From: Bradyrhizobium diazoefficiens
GTDB lineage: Bacteria > Pseudomonadota > Alphaproteobacteria > Rhizobiales > Xanthobacteraceae
Assembly (NCBI RefSeq): GCF_018131185.1
Contig: NZ_JAFCJE010000008.1
Location: forward strand, 62,001 to 126,000
Length of the DNA stretch: 64,000 bases
Direction: 5' to 3'
Position 1 is the first letter of the stretch; each line of letters begins with the position of its first letter. Shown in pieces: positions 58,045 through 64,000 of this stretch. Under the pieces are notes generated by a model. It was given only the letters and a program-made list of their open reading frames with translations, was not told the DNA's origin and made no database searches. The position numbers were made by a program, and so were the translations under genes.

Positions 58045-59079
58045 CTAAACCGTCTCGTGAAGCTGTTGCTTGCGAACGTTCCAATACGGGGACCCGAATG
58101 CCTTGCGTGAGGAAGCCATTCGTGGCGAAGACGATCCGTTCGGTCCGGCAGCGCGCGCAGCTGGGCCCGGCCGCGGCGCGGCTTGCGGTGCCTGGCGAAC
58201 GTCACGCGGGGCCACCTTGAAGTGGCGGCTGAAGCAGCGCGAGAAATGCGAGACGTTCTTGAAGCCCACTTCGTAGGCGACCTCCGACACGGTACGGTGG
58301 CCCTTGGGATCGGCAACCAGGATTTCGTAGGCTCGCTGCAGTCGTTTGGTCTGCACGAACTGGCTGACCGTGGTCTCGTTGTCCGTGAACAGACTGTAGA
58401 GATAGCTCAGCGAGATGCGGCTGCTGGCCGCAATCTTCTTCGGTGACAGGGATTGGTCGCCGAGATGGCTTTCAATGAAATCAACGATCCGGCGACGCAG
58501 GTGATAGCGCGCATTGCGGACGTCTGTGGCGGCGCCCCTGTCCTCCGAGCCGATCGTGAGGGCCACGAAGCTGATGACTTCCGTCGCAAGCGCCTGTGGA
58601 TTCGGCGCCGGCAACTCGATGAACAGCTCGGCCACGTTTTGGACCATTCCGGCCAGAAGGCGGGTCATCTGCTCGTTTGGCTTGAAGCGTCGGCTGATGT
58701 GATCCTCGATCGAGACGAGACGTCCGCGCAGCTCCGCGGCCGGGATCCGAAGCATCAGAAGGCGTGTGGTCTTGTCGGACGACAATTCGTAGAAGGCGAG
58801 TTCGCTGAGCAGGACATATTCGCCGGCCCGGGCAATGCCGACGCGGCCGTCCTGGCTGAACGTCACACATCCGGTCAGGGGAAATACGAGCACATAGGAA
58901 GCATCGTGAATGCTGGAGGTGCGTTTCCAGCTGCAGGCGAAGGCTTGCTGCGGCGCGACGAGTTCAAGATCCAGGCGTCCGATCCTGGTTCGCCTATGCG
59001 ATGCAGGACCCTTGTCGCCGCCACCATCATCAAGGCCGGTATACTCCTCGCGAGAAGCAAGAGATGTGAGGCTTGCCAT
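58045..59079 (-). CDS. AraC-family regulator
   Basis: A 344-residue regulator with an AraC-binding-like N-terminal domain (VLVFPLTGCVTFSQDGRVG, AGEYVLLSELAFYELSSD). The C-terminal double helix-turn-helix (about 200-300) shows SRISLSYLYSLFTDNETTVS and SEVAYEVGFKNVSHFSRCFS, then RHFKVAPRDV. A Pro/Ala/Arg-rich tail of about 50 residues follows the DNA-binding domain, which is unusual. ATG 59079 follows GAGAGAG and lies 13 bases after the DeoR stop. Confidence 0.92.
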   Translation of the reverse strand: MASLTSLASREEYTGLDDGGGDKGPASHRRTRIGRLDLELVAPQQAFACSWKRTSSIHDASYVLVFPLTGCVTFSQDGRVGIARAGEYVLLSELAFYELSSDKTTRLLMLRIPAAELRGRLVSIEDHISRRFKPNEQMTRLLAGMVQNVAELFIELPAPNPQALATEVISFVALTIGSEDRGAATDVRNARYHLRRRIVDFIESHLGDQSLSPKKIAASSRISLSYLYSLFTDNETTVSQFVQTKRLQRAYEILVADPKGHRTVSEVAYEVGFKNVSHFSRCFSRHFKVAPRDVRQAPQAAPRPGPAARAAGPNGSSSPRMASSRKAFGSPYWNVRKQQLHETV

Positions 59080-59092
59080 GGTTTGGTCTCTC

Positions 59093-59929
59093 TCAGGGTT
59101 GGGCAACGATCAACTCCGTTCCGGCTTCTCGGAGCGCCGTTGCCAGAGATCCTTCCGGTTGCCGGTCGGTAACCAGACGGTCGATGTCGGTCCATTGCGC
59201 AAACACGGTCAGGGCGCGCTGGTCGAACTTGCTGTGATCGGCGACGAGGATCGCTTCCGCTGCGCGCTTGACCATCGCGCCATAGATCGCGCCGGCCTCA
59301 TCATCCGCATCGTTGGCGCCCCGTGCGCTGATGCCTGTCGCACTCACGATGGCGCGGTTGGCCTCGTAGCTGTTGATGTTGGCGATCGTCTGTGTGCCGA
59401 ACACATAGCCTTCGGTCGGGTGATAGCGACCCGGACAGCACAGCACCCGGATGGATGAATTGACCGCGAGCGCGCCCGCAATCGCATAGTCGTGCGTGAT
59501 GACCGTGATGTCGCGCGCGCGCAAAGCCAATCGTCTGGCGACATGAAACGTCGTGGCGCCGGCGGCCAGCATCAGGACTTCGTTCGGTAGAACGAGGTCG
59601 GCGATCACGGCGGCGATCGCCTCGCGTTCGGCGATCATGAGCGCCTTGCGATCGGTGAGAGCCGGTTCGAGCGCAAACGGACGGGACGCGCCGCCATAGG
59701 TGCGGTTGATGAGCTTCTGTTCCTGAAGCTCCACGAGGTCTCGGCGTATGGTTTCGCCGGAGACACCAAGCGACGCCGCAATCTCGGAGGCGCGCAGGGT
59801 CGGGGCGGCGGTGAGTTGCGCGATGATGTGCTTGTGTCGCGCCAGCTTCGAGAGGCGATCGCCGTCGCTCTTTCGTGGCCGTCTGTCGGCCGCGGAGGCG
59901 TCGCTGGTCTGAAGCGGCTCGCTCGTCAT
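59093..59929 (-). CDS. DeoR-family regulator
   Basis: A 278-residue DeoR/GlpR-type repressor. The helix-turn-helix is LTAAPTLRASEIAASLGVSG followed by ETIRRDLVELQEQKLINRTY and GGA. The sensor domain (about 100-260) has LVLPNEVLMLAAGATTFHVA, DITVITHDYAIAGALAVN and ILVADHSKFDQRALTVFAQW, which bind phosphorylated sugars or polyols in characterised members. That fits a locus full of kinases. ATG 59929 follows GAGG; the longer frame to 60022 is unlikely. It diverges from the aminotransferase operon, its probable target. Confidence 0.93.
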   Translation of the reverse strand: MTSEPLQTSDASAADRRPRKSDGDRLSKLARHKHIIAQLTAAPTLRASEIAASLGVSGETIRRDLVELQEQKLINRTYGGASRPFALEPALTDRKALMIAEREAIAAVIADLVLPNEVLMLAAGATTFHVARRLALRARDITVITHDYAIAGALAVNSSIRVLCCPGRYHPTEGYVFGTQTIANINSYEANRAIVSATGISARGANDADDEAGAIYGAMVKRAAEAILVADHSKFDQRALTVFAQWTDIDRLVTDRQPEGSLATALREAGTELIVAQP

Positions 59930-60269
59930 TGACGTGTCCTCATCTGCCTCGGCCGTCGGGACAAGCAAGTCTTTCTCACGGCAGTTTGGAAAGATACACC
60001 AATTATGTGGCAAGTCCCTCAAATTCTGGGCAGTGGAGTGCCCAGTATCTCCGCATGCAACGGTTGGTATCGATCTAATCCATTGAAAGCAGGATAGTAT
60101 TTGGAGTGACGTGAGGCTGCATGCCTGAGGCTCCGATGTCTTTTGCCTCTGGTCGGCTTGTCATTGTGGGAATTCGCACATTTCTTCAAGCTGATCGGGA
60201 AATGACTGCGGCACGATCGCTGCAGTGATCGCTTTGACTTGCGCAAGGCGCGGTCAGAGGAGGCGTGTA
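59930..60269. other. Divergent intergenic region with a perfect inverted repeat
   Basis: This 340-base stretch separates the DeoR and aminotransferase genes. It contains CTGGGCA-GTGGAG-TGCCCAG (60026-60045), a seven-base perfect inverted repeat suited to a dimeric regulator, and GATCGC-TGCAGT-GATCGC near 60215-60232. No gene is recognised; in-frame extensions of the neighbours into it lack ribosome binding sites. Confidence 0.5.
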
Positions 60270-61613
60270 GTGCAGCGGGAAACAGAAATTCTGGCGTTGA
60301 ATGCCTTCGACCAGAGTCGTGCGCCCGCGATGGGCGCCGAACTCGGGGAGGCGGTGCAACGACGCCTGCGGTCGTTCGGCAAGGCTTCGGTCCTGTTTTA
60401 CCAGGAGCCGATCCGAATGGAGCGCGCCGAAGGCGTCTACATGTTCGACGTCGAGGGCCGCCGATATCTCGATCTCTATAACAACGTCCCATCGGTCGGG
60501 CATTCGCACCCTCGCGTCGTTGAGGCCATTCGTCGCCAGGTCGGTCTGCTCAACACCCACACGCGCTATCTCAACGATATGGTGGATGGCTATGCGGAGC
60601 GCTTGCTGGCGACATTTCCATCCGAGATCGATCATCTGGTGCTGACGTGCACTGGTAGCGAGGCTAACGATCTGGCGCTGCGGATCGCGAAGGTCGCGAC
60701 CGGCCGGGCCGGCTTCATCGTCACGGAGACGGCGTATCACGGCAACACCACAGCCGTGACCGACATATCGCCGTCCTCACGTCCGGGCCAACCGTTGCCG
60801 TCTCATGTGCGGGTGGTGCCAGCGCCCGAGATGTTCCGCAATCTCGTCGGCGATCCGGGGCGGCGTTTCGCCGACAATGTTGCGGCGGCAATTGCCGATC
60901 TCGAGCGAAGCGGTGTCGGGTTCGCAGGGCTACTGGTGGACACGATCTTTTCGAGCGACGGTGTCTACGCCGAACCGGCCGGCTTCCTGGCATCGACCAT
61001 AAAGCTCGTCCATGAACGCCAGGGGTTGTTCATCGCCGACGAGGTGCAACCAGGTTTTGGACGCACCGGTGCAGCCATGTGGGGCTTTGCGCGCCATGGT
61101 GTTGTCCCCGACATTGTGACCATGGGCAAGCCCATGGGCAATGGCTTTCCCATGGGAGGCGTCGCCTTGCGTGCACAATTGCTCGATTGTTTTGCGGCGG
61201 AAGTGAAGTACTTCAACACGTTCGGTGGCAATCCAGTGGCCGCAGCGGCGGGGCTTGCGGTGCTCGACGTGATCGAAGATGAGGGCCTGTTGCAGAATGC
61301 GGGCGAGGTCGGACGTCATCTGATGGACGGATTGCGCGAGATCGGCAATCGCCACATCCAGATCGGGGATGTTCGCGGCGCCGGTCTGTTCATCGGCCTC
61401 GAGCTCGTACTTGATCGTGACAGCAAGGAGCCGGCGCCGGAGCTCGCAATCATGCTAATCAACCGCCTGCGCCAGCGCGGCTTCCTGATCGGCGCTGCCG
61501 GACCATTCGGCAGCACTCTCAAGATTCGCCCGCCGCTGTGTTTCGGCACGGACCACGCGGATTTGTTCATCACTGCTTGCGATGAAGAGTTGCGCGCGAT
61601 CGCGTCGGCCTAA
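60270..61613 (+). CDS. Class III PLP aminotransferase, phospho-lyase-like subgroup
   Basis: A 447-residue fold-type I PLP enzyme. The cofactor Lys is K287 in DIVTMGKPMGNGFPMGG and D257 sits in LFIADEVQPGFGRTG. NNVPSVGHSHPRVVEAI, LLNTHTRYLNDMVDGYAERL, TGSEANDLALRIA and EVKYFNTFGGNPVAAAAGLA resemble the AGXT2-like group, which includes ethanolamine-phosphate and phospho-hydroxylysine phospho-lyases, as well as transaminases. The start is GTG 60270, with GAGGAGG six bases upstream; the ATG at 60225 lacks a site. It opens an operon with a GS-like ligase and an alcohol dehydrogenase. Confidence 0.9.
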   Translation: MQRETEILALNAFDQSRAPAMGAELGEAVQRRLRSFGKASVLFYQEPIRMERAEGVYMFDVEGRRYLDLYNNVPSVGHSHPRVVEAIRRQVGLLNTHTRYLNDMVDGYAERLLATFPSEIDHLVLTCTGSEANDLALRIAKVATGRAGFIVTETAYHGNTTAVTDISPSSRPGQPLPSHVRVVPAPEMFRNLVGDPGRRFADNVAAAIADLERSGVGFAGLLVDTIFSSDGVYAEPAGFLASTIKLVHERQGLFIADEVQPGFGRTGAAMWGFARHGVVPDIVTMGKPMGNGFPMGGVALRAQLLDCFAAEVKYFNTFGGNPVAAAAGLAVLDVIEDEGLLQNAGEVGRHLMDGLREIGNRHIQIGDVRGAGLFIGLELVLDRDSKEPAPELAIMLINRLRQRGFLIGAAGPFGSTLKIRPPLCFGTDHADLFITACDEELRAIASA

Positions 61614-61630
61614 GGGGCTCGTTCAAGTTC

Positions 61631-62998
61631 ATGGACGCAAGACACGTAAAAACCGCCGCCGATGCCAAGGCTCTGGTCGAGAAACGGAACCTGTCTCACG
61701 TCAAACTTGGGGTCGTCGATCTCGATGGTGTCATTCGTGGAAAATATCTCGCGCGTGACAAGTTCTTTGGCGCATTGGAGAGTGGCCTCAGCTTCTGCGA
61801 TATCATCTTCGGTTGGGATTCCAACGACCAGATGTACGACGCCGGCAAGTTTACCGGCTGGCACACGGCCTTTCCCGACGCCACTGCCCGCATCGATCCG
61901 GCGACCTGCCGCGATATCCCGATGGAAGAGAACATGCTGTTCTTTCTCGGCGAGTTCGAGGGTGAGGCGGAAAAGCTCTGCCCGCGCGGGCTGCTTCGCC
62001 GGGTCATCGATCGTGCCGAAGTCATGGGATTTGCCCCATCGGTGGCTGCCGAGTTTGAATTCTTCGTGTTCGACGAAACGCCCCACAGCGTGCGAGAAAA
62101 GGGCTTTCGCGGGCTGAAGAATCTCACGCCGGGCTGGTTCGGCTATTCCATGCTGCGCGCCTCCGTGGAGTCGGAATTCCATCGCTCGCTCCTCAAGCTG
62201 TGTGACGAGATGGATATGCCGATCGAGGGTCTGCACACCGAGACCGGGCCCGGTGTCCTGGAAGCCGCGATCCAGTACACCGATGCGCTCGAGGCTGCGG
62301 ATCGCGCGGTGCTGTTCAAGACCTTTTCAAAAGTCTGGGCCGAGCGTCAGGGCAAGATGCTCACCTTCATGGCCAAATGGTCGAGCGCGTATCCTGGACA
62401 ATCCGGGCACCTGCATCTTTCGCTGCGCGACAAGGACGGCAACCCAGCATTCTACCAGAGCGGGCGCCCCGGCAACATGTCCGACACCATGCGCTGGTTT
62501 GTCGGCGGCCAGCAGGCATTGCTGCCGGAATTGCTGGCGATGGTTGCATCCACCGTGAACAGCTATTCGCGTCTGGTACCGGGCTTCTGGGCGCCGACGG
62601 ATGCTACCTGGGGAATCGAGAACCGCACCTGTGCGCTGCGGGTCATTCCCGGAAAACCTGCGAGTCAGCGTGTGGAATATCGGGTCGCTGCCGCCGATAT
62701 CAATCCGTACCTTGCGATCGCCGCGGCGCTGGGATCGGGGCTCTGGGGGATCGAGCACAAGATCGAACCGAGCGAGCCAATCGCCGGGAATGCCTATGAG
62801 CGAATGCTCCCGCCCGAGCGGGCGTTTCCGCGCACGCTGTCGGAAGCCGCCGAGCGATTGATGGCTTCGCAGGCGGCCCGCAATCTGTTTGGAGACGTCT
62901 TCGTCGATCACTACGCCATGACACGGCAGTGGGAGGAACGCGAATTCCGCAAAGCCATCACCGATTGGGAACTTGCCCGCTACTTCGAGATCGTCTGA
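61631..62998 (+). CDS. Glutamine-synthetase-family ligase (PuuA/GlnT-like)
   Basis: A 455-residue glutamine-synthetase-fold enzyme. The beta-grasp N-terminus is LGVVDLDGVIRGKYLARDKF. Catalytic-domain motifs are SVAAEFEFFVFDE (metal Glu), HTETGPGVLEAAIQYTDALE, the ATP-binding PGQSGHLHLSLRDKDG, and YRVAAADINPYLAIAAALGS. It lacks the adenylylation-loop signature of GlnA, which fits gamma-glutamyl-amine ligases of the PuuA type. It starts 17 bases after the aminotransferase. Gamma-glutamylation of an amine substrate is the likely reaction (inference). Confidence 0.88.
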   Translation: MDARHVKTAADAKALVEKRNLSHVKLGVVDLDGVIRGKYLARDKFFGALESGLSFCDIIFGWDSNDQMYDAGKFTGWHTAFPDATARIDPATCRDIPMEENMLFFLGEFEGEAEKLCPRGLLRRVIDRAEVMGFAPSVAAEFEFFVFDETPHSVREKGFRGLKNLTPGWFGYSMLRASVESEFHRSLLKLCDEMDMPIEGLHTETGPGVLEAAIQYTDALEAADRAVLFKTFSKVWAERQGKMLTFMAKWSSAYPGQSGHLHLSLRDKDGNPAFYQSGRPGNMSDTMRWFVGGQQALLPELLAMVASTVNSYSRLVPGFWAPTDATWGIENRTCALRVIPGKPASQRVEYRVAAADINPYLAIAAALGSGLWGIEHKIEPSEPIAGNAYERMLPPERAFPRTLSEAAERLMASQAARNLFGDVFVDHYAMTRQWEEREFRKAITDWELARYFEIV

Positions 62999-63062
62999 TT
63001 TCGCTGGAGCGCTGACCCGGCGGAAATCGTTCCACCTTCGCATCGAGCACTGAGAGCCGCAC

Positions 63063-64000
63063 ATGGATGTTCAGATCACCGGGGCCTGGAATTTTCCGAC
63101 GCGTGTCATTACCGGTCCGGGCCGCATCGCCGAGCTCCCCGAATCCTGCCGGACATATGGCCTTACCAGACCGTTGCTGGTCACCGACCACGGTCTCGCC
63201 AAGACCGATCTCATCGCCGGCATTGTCAGCCGCATTCGCGAGGCGGGAATACCGCTCGGCATATTTTCCGACGTGAAGACAAATCCGACAGCGGCGAACC
63301 TGAGCGCTGGAGTGCGCGCATTCAAAGCGGGCGGCCATGACGGCGTGATCGCGGTCGGGGGAGGTTCGGCGCTGGACGTCGGAAAATGCGTGGCGTTCAT
63401 GGTGGCGCAGTCGCGGCCGGTATGGGACTTCGAGGACATCGGCGACTGGTGGACCCGCGCCAACACGCATGGCATCGCACCGATCATCGCCGTGCCGACC
63501 ACGGCCGGCACGGGTTCCGAGGTGGGCCGTGCCGTCGTGATCACGCGCGAAGACACCCATGAGAAGAAGATCATCTTCCATCCCATGGTGATGCCGAAGA
63601 TCGCGATCGAGGACCCCGAGCTTGCGGTTGGGCTGTCGCCATTTCTCACGATGGCGACGGGTATGGACGCTCTGTCCCATTGCTTTGAGGCCTATTGCGT
63701 CAAGGCGTTTCATCCACTCGCCGACGGCATTGCCCTTGAGGGGATGAAGATCGTCGACACCTACCTGCCACGCGCCGTCGAGAATGGTCGGGATCTCGAA
63801 TCCAGATCCTACATGTTCGCCGCGGCGTCGATGGGGGCCGCCGCCTTCCAGAAGGGACTGGGCGCGATCCACTCGGTATCCCATCCGGTCGGTGCGCGCT
63901 ACGACACCCACCATGGGCTGACCAACGCTGTGGTCTTTCCTTACGTCGTCGTTTGCAACAGAAACGCGATTGCCGACAAGATGCCGCACATAGCTCGCGC
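63063..64000 (+). CDS. Iron-type alcohol dehydrogenase, cut by the window end
   Basis: The first 312 residues of a group III (Fe-type) alcohol dehydrogenase; the frame is open to the end of the window. NAD-binding GGGSALDVGK (about 99-108) and PTTAGTGSEV are present. The likely metal ligands are D202 and H206 (TGMDALSHCFEAY), H270 (GAIHSVSHPVGA) and H284 (YDTHHGLTNAV). It starts 64 bases after the GS-like gene. It could oxidise or reduce the aldehyde or alcohol produced by the operon's PLP enzyme (inference). Confidence 0.92.
   Translation, partial: MDVQITGAWNFPTRVITGPGRIAELPESCRTYGLTRPLLVTDHGLAKTDLIAGIVSRIREAGIPLGIFSDVKTNPTAANLSAGVRAFKAGGHDGVIAVGGGSALDVGKCVAFMVAQSRPVWDFEDIGDWWTRANTHGIAPIIAVPTTAGTGSEVGRAVVITREDTHEKKIIFHPMVMPKIAIEDPELAVGLSPFLTMATGMDALSHCFEAYCVKAFHPLADGIALEGMKIVDTYLPRAVENGRDLESRSYMFAAASMGAAAFQKGLGAIHSVSHPVGARYDTHHGLTNAVVFPYVVVCNRNAIADKMPHIAR

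Noticed and set aside
1..64000. CRISPR array, tRNA, rRNA or insertion sequence
   Set aside because: No regular repeat-spacer pattern, no recognisable tRNA cloverleaf or rRNA sequence, and no transposase frame was seen; the only tandem repeats are the two 15-bp sets near 55.2 kb.

Overview
The window looks like the chromosome of a Bradyrhizobium-type alphaproteobacterium (inference). The DNA is GC-rich, genes lie in tight operons with ATGA overlaps, and there are many ABC importers and catabolic operons. A pair of palindromic intergenic repeats near 4.8 kb (core CTCCTCAGGATGAGG with TCCTTCGAGACG) resembles repeats I associate with bradyrhizobial genomes. No tRNA, rRNA, CRISPR array or insertion sequence was recognised.

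Layout: (1) 0.4-10.6 kb, plus strand: an ECF sigma factor, then a filament/hook cassette: a short flagellin, FliD, FliS, a small acidic protein of an ECF-associated type, FlgD, FlgE, two small genes (one FlgN-like), FlgK and FlgL. No basal-body or motor genes are present. (2) 10.7-12.9 kb, minus: an OmpR-type response regulator and histidine kinase. (3) 12.9-13.5 kb: decayed DNA with a frameshifted short-chain dehydrogenase fragment. (4) 13.5-26.5 kb: an IclR-associated divergent locus. Leftward run a PotA-like ATPase, a fused PotB/PotC permease, a PotD-like binding protein and the IclR regulator. Rightward run a two-subunit CoA-transferase-like enzyme, a DMSO-reductase-family molybdoenzyme, a CxxC peroxidase-like protein, a hotdog-like protein, a class II aldolase, a PfkB kinase and an SDR. 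Near-identical 28-bp dyad operators sit at both promoters. (5) 26.5-36.5 kb, minus: a xanthine-dehydrogenase-type hydroxylase (L, S, M subunits) with HyuA/HyuB, then AraC and LysR regulators. (6) 36.7-45.8 kb, minus: a Liv-type importer in one operon with PxpA, a mini biotin carrier, a biotin carboxylase, PxpB and PxpC. (7) 46-64 kb: a mosaic of an APH-fold kinase with a NagD-like phosphatase, a peptide-type ABC importer whose DppD-DppF fusion is catalytically asymmetric, an amidase, two choline-kinase-like proteins, a HisN-like phosphatase with AraC and DeoR regulators, and a divergent operon of class III aminotransferase (phospho-lyase-like), glutamine-synthetase-like ligase and an iron-type alcohol dehydrogenase cut by the window end.

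How the parts may work together (inference): region 4 reads as uptake and breakdown of one unknown small molecule under IclR control. Regions 5 and 6 place two ATP-dependent lactam-opening systems side by side, one with a ring hydroxylase and one with an importer. Region 7 has kinases, phosphatases, a PLP enzyme related to phospho-amine phospho-lyases, a gamma-glutamyl ligase and an aldehyde/alcohol oxidoreductase, which suggests catabolism of amino alcohols or polyamine-like compounds. All three binding-protein genes are followed within about 15 nt by a strong hairpin, which suggests that excess binding protein is made by differential mRNA stability.
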